A stretch of DNA of 64,000 bases from Aspergillus flavus (lineage: Eukaryota > Ascomycota > Eurotiomycetes > Eurotiales > Aspergillaceae). The DNA is taken from the NCBI RefSeq assembly GCF_009017415.1, contig NC_092406.1:620001-684000 (forward strand). Direction: 5' to 3'. Numbering within the stretch: position 1 is the first letter of the stretch; every line of letters begins with the position of its first letter. Made by a program: the position numbers and the translations under genes. The notes beneath the pieces were generated by a model. It searched no databases and had not been told where the DNA came from. It worked only from the letters and a program-made list of their open reading frames with translations. Below, in pieces: positions 23,490-34,511 of this stretch.

Positions 23490-25005
23490 GTGTATAGACA
23501 TTTTCACGTCGTGCTATAATTAGAAGACATCACCGAATGTCCTGTCACGTCTAATATGATCCGACGATGCCCATGGACGAATGGAGTGCCTAAAAACTCT
23601 ACCTCAGCCATTCATGGGAAGCTCAAAAGATAAGGGCATTATACGTATTAGATTCCCGACGTAGGATTAGTAGAGGAGTAAGAACAGTCGTTTAGGTTAA
23701 TTCCACTATAGAAGTGTAGGCGCTAAACCTGTGAGGTACTTCAAGGCCCACAACCCTTGGGCTGCGGAGAATTGACTACCATACTCCGCACGCTTGCAAT
23801 AATCGCAATGCGTAGGAGGGCGTCATCATTGGTCTATAGTAATGGTGATCTACTTAGGCTCTCCATCATACCCTATTTCAGCGGTGTATAGCCGTTGTTG
23901 GATCATGCTTGGTGTCTCCGGTAGTCATCTTGGCGTTTGGGCAGTGCATAGGAAACTCAAGTCTGGCGGGGTTCCTAAGGCGCCAGGTTTCACCTGCCCT
24001 TTTTAGGTTGGTTTGCAAAATAGTAAGCGTTGCTAACAGATCCCGGCTCTATCTACCTTAAGTCTGATTCGTTGGGTCGGATACTACTAGTATATTGATG
24101 CCAGGTTATCTGCCCAAGGACCGCACCCAATGAGAGAGACCGCGACAACCGGTATGCATTCATAAATGGTAGATGAACACTACATTTTATTTTGTTTCAC
24201 CGCTGCCTTTCTGAGCACAGGTTTCTTCTCATGAGATCCATTGTTGCTCTGATAAAATTGTGTGGGACTGGAGTGATAGGGCTTCAAGAGATAAATGGCC
24301 CCACTATCTCTCTTGAAGACTTGCGATAGGCTCGTAACCCTTAATAAGAGCATCAATGTCTCGTCAACCTGAGCAACTGACTTCCACGATGTTGGACAGA
24401 AGCCCACTGACTCATGTATACATAGCTATTTTTAACCGAGCAAACCCGCATGCCGCATGCCGAGGTAGAGTGGCCGCTGTGAACGATAACTGGATAAGGC
24501 AGACCGACTGGATGAGCAAACTATGTGGAGCAACAGAGTGTCCGGCCTGATCTACAGGTGGAACGTGCACGTGGGGTCGAGATATCCGTGGAATGTGGTA
24601 CAGAATATCGTTTGTTTCTGATACATCACATCTTTCGACAATAAGACCTGAGTATGCGCCCCCAAAAAAAGGTGTCTGGTGGTTATGTTGTGTCACGGTT
24701 AAATCACTGAGTGGTGGGCATCACCGGATAAGATTAAGTGTGGCATTGGCAGGTCCGCAGAAACGTCCGCATACACTGCCAACCACCAGTCATCGCGAGG
24801 ATCCCTCGAGTGGCCGATGTGAGACTATCCGAGTCGAGTGGAGCTCACGTTATGCAGGGCGCCTAACCATATCTATCGCTTATACCATCCTGCCGTTCTG
24901 TTCACAATTTTATGGCAAACATGCATATCTCTCTTAAGATATACCCTACAGTGCTTTCCCTTCCCCTTTTCTATTTCTCATGTTGACATTCATGCGAAAA
25001 TCATT
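23490..25005. other. Divergent intergenic region between P450 and MFS pump
   Basis: About 1.5 kb separating two divergent genes. Short frames lack family features. If the two genes are co-regulated, shared sites should lie here; I could not identify a repeated palindromic motif with confidence. Confidence 0.45.
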
Positions 25006-26773
25006 ATGGCGGATACATCATCCAGCACCACCATTCAGCAGTCATCCGCGAAGGAGGCGGCCCTCCAGAAGGTATCTTCAGGGACTCCGCGGTCTCGGGA
25101 TGGGATTGCTGATTGGAAATGGAAAGGCAGTCTCGCGGCTGTTATGCTAACAACGGTTATCAATGGTTAGTTGGGCATGTTTTCGGACCATCCCTAAGTT
25201 ACTAAGTAACTATTCTAGGATATGATGTGAGTAATGTGGCCAACATCCAGCCACGACTATACGAGGCCTTCGGTGACATTGCACTTCTCCCATGGATCGG
25301 CCTGTCTTTCAGCTTGGCCGTCTTTGCCTTTCTGTCCTTCTCTCGGAAGATTATATACTGTTTCGACATGCAATGGATCTATATCGTTAGTGTTGTTGTC
25401 TTCATGGCCGGGGCTGCCGTGGCAGGAGCGGCCCATAATCTAGCCACGGTCATTGTCGGGCGGACAATCATGGGGGTCGGCGGATCTGTCATTTATCAGA
25501 GGTGCGATATACTCCAGCTCTACTACCAAGTCATATGACCTGACCGCGATGTAGCAATCTGACATTTGTCGCCGTGTTTGCCACTCCAGCTGAGACACCA
25601 CTTCTCTTCGGACTGTTGGGTGCATTATGGGCTGTAGGGCTCGTCATCGGCTTTCCGATCGGGTCCGCCCTCGCGTCCAACCCTAACACGACCTGGCGGT
25701 GGGCCTTTTACATGAACCTCCCATGGGCTGGCCTCGTCCTTGTTATAGCCTTCATCTGCATGCCCAGCAAGTACCTAGGGCCAGACATTCCAGTATGGTC
25801 CCGCATCGCCAGAATGGATCCAATCGGCATTACAATGAACATCGCCGTGCCGGCTCTGTTCTCCATCGCACTGGAGTTCTCCGGTCCCGTCTGGGACTGG
25901 GGCTCTGGTGCATCTATCGCGGTCTGGGTAGTCTTCGGCGTGCTACTTATCGGTTGGATCGTCCAACAATATTGGTGCATGGGAACCACTCCCGACCAAC
26001 GTGCCATTCCCCTCCACCTGTTCCGTCGCCTCGATCTAGTGCCCCTGTGGATCGCATCTGGATGCGCAGGGGCATCATACGCCGGGACATTGTACTATAC
26101 CCCGCTCTTCTTCGCCTTCGCTCGCGGCCACAGCGCGTTACAACAAACCGTCCGTCTTCTCCCATTCGTCATACTTTTCATCGCAGTTGTCTTGCTCGTC
26201 GGCGCCCTCCTACCCCTATTCGGTCGCTATAACCTAATCTACATCATCGCAGGTCTAGCCACCGTCGCCGGAGCAGGCGCCATGGCCGCAACACTCAGTC
26301 CCGATGTCCCTGAGTCCCAGGTAATGGGCCTAGAAGCTCTCATCGGAGTCGGACTAGGCTGTTCATACCAACACGGCGTTGGCATCTCAAACGTGATCAA
26401 CAAAGACCCACGCGATAAAGTAGACAGTGTCGTCATGTTCAATCTGGCGCAAATGGGCGGCATTACTGTGATTCTCTCGATAGCGGGCTCGATCTTCCAG
26501 AATGTGGGGTTCCATCTGTTGAAGGAGGTGATTGGGGGTAATGGGTACTCTGAAGATGATCTGCGACAGGCACTGGCCGGCGTGTCCTCTACTGTGTGGG
26601 GATCTGATGACCCGGATGTGCTTGCTCGTGGCGTTCAGGCTGTTTCGGAGGCTCTTGCTAGGGAGTACTATTTGATCGTTGCTGGTGGGGCACTTTGTTT
26701 CGTGTGTGGGTTAGTGATGAAGTGGGAGAAATTGGATTATGGAAGGGGGAGGGGGAAGAAGCCTGAAGCTTAG
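25006..26773 (+). CDS. MFS efflux pump, 14-helix DHA2/TRI12-like, 553 aa, three exons
   Basis: Exons 25006-25165, 25219-25501 and 25555-26773 (two introns of 53 nt each) give one frame of 554 codons. The protein begins with a polar cytosolic tail and then has about 14 hydrophobic segments. The hallmark WRWAFYMNLPWAG after helix 6 and the GLGCSYQHG and GGITVILSIAG segments fit fungal drug:H+ antiporters related to trichothecene and siderophore pumps. It probably sits in the plasma membrane and exports an organic product or toxicant. It is divergently transcribed from the CYP52-like P450 and is followed by an SDR on the same strand, so it is a good candidate transporter for that group. Confidence 0.92.
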
Positions 26774-27575
26774 GGCTTGGGTGATAGGGTATATCTACCT
26801 GAAGCGTTCTCTTTGCGGAAAAGAACTTAATTACCCATCGGTGTTAATGATTAATCAGAGTGTATAAGGCCGCCTTACATGCTAATTGCCTTGCGAGGGA
26901 ATATAATATCCAGTGCTAGACTTGTTGGACTACCACCTGCCGCAGAATATCCCAGGAACACAACTTGCGGAGTGTAGAGCATCATTAACTGCCTACTATA
27001 TCAATTCTCTCGAGAATTATTATATTCATGACGATATTGTATCGCTTATTATCATAGGGATCCGATCGAAACGTAGTGATAGGAAGATATCAAAGTGAAC
27101 CCTGCATGGGGTGTCGATTGTGGAATGCAGATAGTAGCATAATTTCCTTGTTTTTACTTTAACTAATTTCAGAATTTGTTCTTTAGAACTTAATACTAAG
27201 GTCTTTTAGTATCATCGTACCTGTTCCCACTCCCAACCTTCGGCTTGGGGCGGGATTCGGGACGGGATTGGATCCAAATTCCCCGATCATCCCCAAGTGG
27301 CACGTATATTCATGACGACCACGGAGCGGCTATTACTGGGTGGAACCTTTGCATTGGTACCACAGATAGACCACAAGGTCCAGATGGTGGACTTTCTGAG
27401 TTTATTCGCCGACACTGCTATCGGATTTCGGATTTGAAACCCGACTCCGAGGTGCTGGATTCCGATGGAGAGCTGCTGAGAGCTATACTTAAATACCAGC
27501 ATTCATCTGCACTGATTTTTTCACCCCATTTCGAATTTACTGAAGGTTCTACACAGTTACCTTACTCAGAGCGCC
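26774..27575. other. Intergenic region
   Basis: AT-rich spacer upstream of the SDR. A 130-codon frame at 27245-27637 overlaps the SDR start in another frame and is treated as chance. Confidence 0.4.
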
Positions 27576-28749
27576 ATGGCATTTCTGTATCAGATGCTAG
27601 GAAGCAAAATATGGCCACCCCGCGACACGAAACCTGATCTCACTGGACGAACTCTACTCATTACAGGCGCGGTATGTCTCCCTGTCTATCCACCTAGCGC
27701 CAATAGCGAACTAAGAAATGGTTTCTACTTAGAACTCAGGACTTGGTTACGAATCGGTGATCAAATTCGTTCGTGCCTCCGCTAAAAGAATCATCATCGG
27801 TGTCCGGTCCATCGAGAAAGGCGAGGAAGCAAAGAGGGCAATTCTTGCTCAAATACCTCAAAGTAATGTCACAATCGACGTTTACCATCTAGATATGTTG
27901 GACTACACTACTATCGAGGCTTTTGCGTCTCGCGTCAATCAGGAGGTAGAACGACTAGACTATGTTGTCCTCAACGCCGGCATTAGCCCTCATGCTTACA
28001 AGAAATCGGCCTACGGATTCGAATCAGGTATTCAGGTTAATCTGGTATCGACGACACTTTTATCTTTACTTCTTCTGCCTAAGCTATTGGCGAGCAAGAC
28101 CGATACCTTCACCCCTGTGCTCGAATTGGTGGGGTCCGGCACACACCAGCGCATGCCACAACTCCTGCCGGAGACAGATAACACTGAAAAGGATATCTTA
28201 GAGGTTTACAACTCAGAAACCTCATTCAGGACAATTGGATTCATCCAACAATACTCATTGACAAAGCTCTTTCTCATGTATGTGCAGTGGCACCTTGTGA
28301 AGCTTGTGGATGATAAAGTCTCTGGATCACCTCGAGTATATGTCATCGTTGTTGGCCCAGGTCCGACTCAGTCTGGTCTTGGAAGAGACTTTCAAGAACA
28401 ATCATCTCTTGGGGTCCGCGTCGCTGTCCACACCATGAACCTTTTGACGAAAACAGCTGAGCAGGGTGCACGCACATATCTCAGTGGTCTTATGCTTGGC
28501 GAAAAAGGCCATGGGCAATTTTGGCAATGGGACTCAGTTAATAGGAGCTGAACAGATACGAAGTACAATCTATCAGGGACTGAACGGCTAATGACAGTGA
28601 ATAACAGGCCTGCGAAGTGGTGTTCGGACCCGAATGCTATTATGCGATCGGAGCGTGTGTGGGCTAGCGTGCTCGCTGCTCTTGAAAAGGACCTGCCTGG
28701 AACTGAAAGACTTGTACAAAGGATAAGGGATGGAGTTTTAGCTCATTGA
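27576..28749 (+). CDS. SDR family oxidoreductase, retinol-dehydrogenase-like; 3' splice unclear
   Basis: Exon 1 (27576-27671) and exon 2 (from 27733) join over a 61-nt intron to form LLITGANSGLGYESV, the dinucleotide motif. Further motifs are LNAGIS, Ser in LVGSGTHQR, and the catalytic YSLTK (Tyr/Lys). The body ends with GEKGHGQFWQ, a typical near-C-terminal feature of fungal enzymes of this group. The frame then stops at 28551, but a downstream frame (28608-28749) encodes the expected C-terminal helix (SERVWASVLAALEKD). A branch-like CTAATGAC and acceptors at 28597 or 28607 are present, yet no canonical donor with the right phase was found, so a one-base lesion or a non-standard donor is possible. 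It is likely an NAD(P)-dependent carbonyl reductase or alcohol dehydrogenase. Confidence 0.75.
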
Positions 28750-29307
28750 AAGGTGCTCGCCAGGCTCTGAAATATACGGTTCTTTCGCCTCCTCTTGAGT
28801 TTCGGCGCAGAACAAATGTGAGTAGCTAAGGAAGTGTATTATATGTTAGTGCAGCCCTGTCATGCACACTATGTTTCATGCCATGGGCCATTTCGTCTAA
28901 AAAGCTGTAGCCGCGTTTTGAAATCGTGTTGTACCAGGGGATTTCTCAAATGGGTTTATATATATTTCATCAACATGTTCCTTATAGATAGCATAGAAGT
29001 GGCTTCTACCAGTTTATCATATCCACTAGCTCTTGGGCATAACGCCAGCATGTCTATATAGATTTAGTTAGATTACAACCATTTGGTAAAATGAATTGTC
29101 TAATTGGATTATACTATAGGCCTGTCTAACTCGAATGACAGTAGTAAATAAAGTAGTCTAGAACATTCCTACGTTCACGCTGATGAGCTGGTCAATAGTC
29201 CAACCAATCCGAATTCAATGGTTCCACCACCCAGGGGCTGCTCTATCCACTTATTTCTTGAGTGGTATGAGACGGCCCCCGAAGCTAAGGATTAGCTAAG
29301 AACCCAA
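28750..29307. other. Intergenic region
   Basis: Convergent gap between the SDR and the hydrolase. No gene or repeat is evident. Confidence 0.45.
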
Positions 29308-30200
29308 TTAGCTAAGGATTTCATTCGTAAAACCAGTCACCTTCACAACGAGGTCCTCCGTCCAGGTCAGATGAGGCGAATGTCCAGAAGTTGCTCGATA
29401 AACGGTAAACTTATTGCCCTTCCCCTCCTGGAGTGCGATCATTCCCTCCTGGTACTCCTTAGGCAGAGTTAGGTCATCCTCAAGGACCAAGTATGCGCAT
29501 GGCAGGGCCGAGTAAGGATCATTCGTCAGCCTGTCAGTATTGACGGGAGACGCAGTGAGAGTCGCTGTCCATTTCGCCGCGGACTCAGCGTCAAGACCGT
29601 TGAAGAAAAAGCGAGGGGCATCAACTGGAGTTCCGAGGCCCTTCACACCGTGTTTCTGATATGTGTTAGCCTCTGATCTGGATTTCAACTTCCCAAACAG
29701 TTACATACGTGGAATCGCATAAATGGCGGAACAAAGGTGGTGCCATCTTTCGGCTGGAAAAAACTATGAATGGACTCGCCGACAGGGACAACGAAAGCCC
29801 CCATGTAAAATATACCAATCAGGCCTCCTGTCTTACCTTCGCTCCGACGAGAATTGGCTTGCAATTCTGGTATGGCTGCCTGGGTTGCTACCCAGCCACC
29901 GGATGAATGTGCCACTAGCAGAACAAGCTTCCCGTCTTCGTTAACTAGCTTGTCCAGAAGCTTGACAACAACATTCACATCATCCGTGTCGGTAGGGTAG
30001 CCCTCTGCTGGAGGCCCGAGGTCGAAATCTGGATGGTCTACATCACCCACGTTGAGCTTGCTGAGATCACAAGTTGGCCGGTGCGGACAGTACGTTTCAA
30101 ATCCTTGGGACTGTAGCTTCTCCATGAAGGGTCCATATGGGGTAGGACTGTGGTAGGAGCCATGGCAGATGACAATGGCGGGCTTTGTGTTGGTGGCCAT
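29308..30200 (-). CDS. Alpha/beta hydrolase (AB-hydrolase-6 type), 279 aa, two exons
   Basis: Exon 1 (30200-29709) and exon 2 (29655-29308) join over intron 29656-29708 (GTATGT..ATCAG) without changing frame. The fold signatures are VICHGSYHSPTPY near the N-terminus (oxyanion region), the nucleophile elbow VAHSSGGW with Ser99, an acidic residue in LVLEDD and the catalytic His in SGHSPHLT. The length of 279 fits the small fungal alpha/beta hydrolases found as stand-alone esterases and in biosynthetic clusters. There is no signal peptide, so it acts in the cytosol. The substrate is unknown; ester or lactone hydrolysis is the default expectation. Its position next to the SDR/MFS/P450 set suggests a possible shared pathway. 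Confidence 0.88.
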
Positions 30201-30296
30201 GAGGAATGTTTAACCTGCAACGTTGTGGCTTTGCGGGGAGGAAAATTGTTCTAAAGCCGGAAGGCATCATGGTGGGAACCAGGGAACACGTAGAGG

Positions 30297-30304
30297 TATT
30301 TATA
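30297..30304 (-). promoter_or_regulatory. TATA-like element of the alpha/beta hydrolase
   Basis: TATAAATA on the minus strand about 97 nt before the ATG at 30200. Confidence 0.4.
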
Positions 30305-31223
30305 TTGGCACGAAGGACCGAGGGTTGACGCAAGCATATGTGGGGGCGAAGAAAGTTCGCTAATTGCAGGGGTCACGTAGCCGCCCTCTGTTTAAACATA
30401 GCCACTGGTTGTCCAGGGACTGGCAAAAATAATGTTGGCCAAAGCACGCAGTGAAATACGTTAATCAGGTTATCAAACCAATCTGCTCACGATCGTATAA
30501 TAGCGGGGCATTGGATGCACGACGCAAGCATGTAAAGCTCTGCCCGGTGGTAATTAAAGGAGCTTTAACTTAAGCGCTATTGATAGTAGACATCTTCCAT
30601 ATCTAGGGCACGCAGTGAACTGTCGGCACCACGGTGGATATAGACAAGGGTATTATGGATCTTAGCGCAGCCACACAGAAGCTCATGTAACGGTAGGCGA
30701 TACGCTAACACAAATAGCGCCTCTCTCCCGCCAATGAACCGTTCAAACCCTGTTGTCTCGGACACAATAACTGTATATGAATAGTCCATGTTTAATGCCC
30801 GTTTATGGTTCTTTGTTATGGTCACTACCGAGATCCTTGCTTAGCACCTGCACATGGCCGGATCAGGGATTGAGCTCACTTAATCTCCAGCTCCCAAGGT
30901 TCCCGGCTCTTGACTTGCTAAGAATACCATATCTTTCACATATTAATATAGTCCTGTCATGATCTGCTAGTGCCTGGTTGGATACCGTACCACTTATCCA
31001 CGAATGATAACTCACACGGGTCCGACGTTTCATCTTCCATGAACAATGTGACCAAGATGTGAACCATAGCCGCTTAGCAAAGGTATGTGATTGTTACGGA
31101 ACATTCCTTCGTGCGCCCACCGCCAGGCGTCGACTGGACGAGACAGCGGTCAACAGGCCAATAACCTCGGACATTGCGGTACTGTGATAATGGCGTTGGT
31201 GCTTGACAACAACACAAGGCTAG
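30305..31223. other. Intergenic region
   Basis: No supported gene. The missing 5' exon(s) of the kinase-like remnant would be expected here, but no convincing start was found. Confidence 0.4.
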
Positions 31224-31781
31224 ATTTTTGACAATGTTGAATCTTTGCTCTCTGGGGTTGATATTAGCGTTGATACGAGCACCGCTCAAATGCTCGAAGA
31301 GGTTCAAATTTGTGAACGGTCGAGGAAGAATCCTCACCGGAACATAGCCGCGTATCATGGCTGTGAAGTGAAAGATAGCAGAATCACAGGGATTTACTTC
31401 ACGAAGTACACCGAGACCCTGATGCAGAGGGTCAACCCCGGCAAGTTGGGTAAGCGGGCGTTTGCTTCGCAGGTGCGAAGGGGTATGTCAGATGAAGTGC
31501 AGCGTTGGATGGACGGTGTGGAATCGGAGATGCGGCATCTGCACTCACTTGGCATCCTCCACAACGATATCAATCCTTCCAATATTGTGCTCGATGGCAA
31601 TATCCCTGTCATTATCGACTTTGATTCGTGTGGGCAGGAGGGTCACTCTCTGGGTACTGTGAAGAGGACATACGAGTGGTATGATGGAAATGTGAAGGAA
31701 GCGATTCCAAGCAATGATATTGATGCTTTGGAGGAGATGAGGATGTGGCTACTCGGAGACACTGCCAAGTTCAAATTTTAG
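31224..31781 (+). pseudogene. Protein-kinase-like C-lobe, 5'-truncated or with unseen 5' exon
   Basis: The frame opens directly after a TAG acceptor-like site and has no ATG near its start. It encodes a fungal kinase-like C-lobe: HRNIAAYHGC and ITGIYFTKYTETL, the catalytic loop LGILHNDINPSNIVL (HND in place of HRD) and VIIDFDSCG (DFD in place of DFG). These variants are usual in the fungal group of small kinase-like proteins. The N-lobe with the glycine-rich loop and ATP-binding lysine is absent, and the start is unresolved. It may be an intact gene with an upstream exon I could not place, or a truncated copy. Activity cannot be inferred. Confidence 0.55.
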
Positions 31782-32639
31782 CCAAGCGTCACGATTACTA
31801 GAAGAATTGGGACATGGATCTACTGCCCAGGGGAGAGCAACGAAGGCTTTTACTGAATAGCATTGAAGCCCAGAGCACCAGTCACACAATGAAAACGTAC
31901 GTAGATTATAGGATCCCATACTTTTACTTGTTACATGGCAGTCAATTGCTATGGAGCGTCTCATATTTGGTTGGAATTATCGGTGGCTTGTATTCTGATA
32001 ACATATCGGCTGGAGATCTCCTATTCACTGAGATCCAGGAGAACACTCAGCCGAGAAGAATCGATTCATGGCGATCGTAGACGTACGACATCTTCCCATC
32101 CACCACTTTTCTCGTACCGGGTACATATGTATTCACATCTTCCATCTCTGCTTAGAGTGTATAAGAAGTATTAATATAAGCTTCATTAAAGGTAATAAAT
32201 GTGATGAATATTGCCAGTCATATTCTGTTAAATTTCTCTTCACGTCTGCATAAACGTGGGAAAGCTAGCAAGGAATTTTCCACTCCTACTTTGAGATTCG
32301 TTACGAATCCATCGCAGATGTTTAACAATTTGAGTTCTGCCGAAACTGCAATCCGTCCAGAAGATTTGGACGGAAAGAAAAGACCAAGATGAAAAGACCA
32401 AAGAAACTGAAGACAAATAACGGGAAAATGAAGCAAGGGGGGGGAGGGGATAGTCGACACCCAGAAACATATTAGCCATGCAGGCGTCTCGCCGGTGAGA
32501 CAGAATCTTGGACCAGAAACGCCTGAAATCGCAAAGCCCTTAATATGCATAAAGATATAGGAGATCTAAACTAAACGAAGGGCCTTCCACAACTAACGTG
32601 CCTGCCACAGCACCCCTCCTAATCTTACCATCCTCGGCT
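31782..32639. other. Intergenic region
   Basis: No supported gene. A G9 run at 32437-32445 is the only notable simple repeat. Confidence 0.45.
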
Positions 32640-33634
32640 TTAGTCCATCAAGGGATTCTCGGTGTAGCGGGGCGGATCAATCGGAAACACTTTTGCATCG
32701 TTGGTGATATCGGAAATGCGTATATGCAAGTTTCCTGACGCGACACCAAAGGCGTCCTGAGCCGGGCCTTCAGGCCACTGCACCGTATGCCCCAAACGTG
32801 TAGTTAGCGTGTATTGTGGGCGGAATTGAACTTTGAATGTGCCTTGAAAGTACACTGTGGTCCTACGGTACTTTCGGCGGGGTGGAACTTCGTAGAATCG
32901 GGACAATGTGGTACTGCTTTTCACCGAGTAGGACGTCGAGTTACTGGTCTGGTCGGTGTCCGTATAATTGGTGTTGTCATCGGAGCTGATGCCGAATACC
33001 TTACCAACACCGTCGTTGTAACGCCTAACTCCTCGGCCGATGTTTTGAGTGTTGAAAACTCATTGATCAATTCAATTGTTCCAGTCCAATGAACCTCTAA
33101 CGGGGTTTCACCGTCATTCTCATCTCTGGTGTCGTCGACCAAGACAGAATTGATTTCCGCGTTGGGTAGGCTGACATAGTTCATTTTTATGACTACGTGT
33201 TCAAGGGCTTCCAAAAGGCAAATACCTCCCCTATTAAGCAGAGATTCCCTCTCGTTGATATGAGCTTCGAAGCCCACACAAAGTCCACTGTGGAGCCTCG
33301 GCGGCGTCCAGTAAGACAGGTCTTTTGTGTAGCCGATATTGACCACCCTGCCCATGTTGGTGGTTCCTGTCCAGCCACTGAAGCACTTGGTATTGCCCAC
33401 CATAGTCGAATAAAGTCTCACCTCTTTGAAAAACTCACCATACCTGAGTTCAAGCACAGTTTTGGTGGCACCATGGGTATCTCCCTAGGTGGCGGATTCC
33501 TTCCCATTTGCCCATGCCACGTTGAACGCTGTTATAATTTTTGTGCCAGTGCTTCTCTCCCAGAAGCAAATCTTGCTGACAGGGGCGACTGCTATAGCTG
33601 CCGTGACATGTTCTCCTTCGTTTTCACCTCCCAT
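32640..33634 (-). pseudogene. Broken lectin / aerolysin-family pore-forming-like gene
   Basis: Two consecutive minus-strand frames look like parts of one protein. The upstream part (from a possible ATG at 33634) has a jacalin-like beta-sheet texture. The downstream part, ending at 32640, has the alternating Ser/Thr-rich strands and the VPPRRKYRRTTVYFQG segment reminiscent of the aerolysin/ETX membrane-insertion region, as in natterin-like jacalin-aerolysin proteins. Breaks: an in-frame TAG at 33485-33487, and a change of frame somewhere about 33035-33070, after which the first frame runs into a stop at 32921. No signal peptide is apparent. The family call is from texture and short motifs only and needs a profile search. 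As it stands it would not make a full-length product. Fungal relatives are of largely unknown role. Confidence 0.4.
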
Positions 33635-34511
33635 AGTGAGGTACCGCCAGGCTCCCGGCATTATAAAACTGGAAGATGGATAGCAATGAAATTAAAAGCC
33701 AACAATCGCGGTCTATGGACCCTGTAAAGTAATACTGTGCTTCTGGGAGCGTTGGACGGTGCACCACCTCTATGAATCGGCCTCGCTCTGAATGTCTTCC
33801 TGTCTTCTAAGCGATCAAATGTAAAAGGAGAAATCAGAAGGGAGCCCTGGGCTGTTTACCAAATTCACGCGCTTTTGTCACTCTCTGCCTTCTTCGCGCG
33901 GTCCAGTAAACCTTTCTTAAGTAAAGGTTTGATACTCGACTTGGTATCTTCACAGCTGGAAATGGACAATGAAGCTTGAATCTTGTAATACGTTAGTAGC
34001 CGCGGAACAATAAGTAACACATACGTCAGTAAATATGAGTCACGAAGAGGTGCAGTTATTTGACAAGAGTAAGGGACTGATTACATTATTACATGCCCAT
34101 TCAGTCTTCCTAAGGCCTCAAGGGAAAGAAATCTTGAATATGGTTACGAAGCCTGTTTAACCGCTTGGGCCCCAGCCAACGCCTGAGAATCCTCAATGAC
34201 GGCGCTTATTCCATTATAGTAGATCACCTGAGTGAGGCTTAAGATCAACAAGAAAGAGCCTCGTCCCCTGTTTCATGCGGTCTGGACCCATGAAATAGGC
34301 AGACTCCAACCTGCAACTCTAGGCCGGGCAACTGGAAGTCTGATACAGTCTCCTACACATTAGTACCTATTTCTATACTGAAGTTTCAAGCCTTCTATAT
34401 TGCACTTTTTATACTACCCGGGCATACTTAGCAAACCCTACTATAGCTACAGAACACCCCATCCACATACCACATCCATCCCCCAAAAGCCACCCCGAAA
34501 AAACCACCACC
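33635..34511. other. Intergenic region
   Basis: No supported gene. The part just before the MFS stop codon (34430-34510) is very C/A-rich. Confidence 0.45.

Noticed and set aside
27245..27637. 130-codon frame overlapping the SDR start
   Set aside because: It overlaps the first SDR exon in another frame and shows no motifs.
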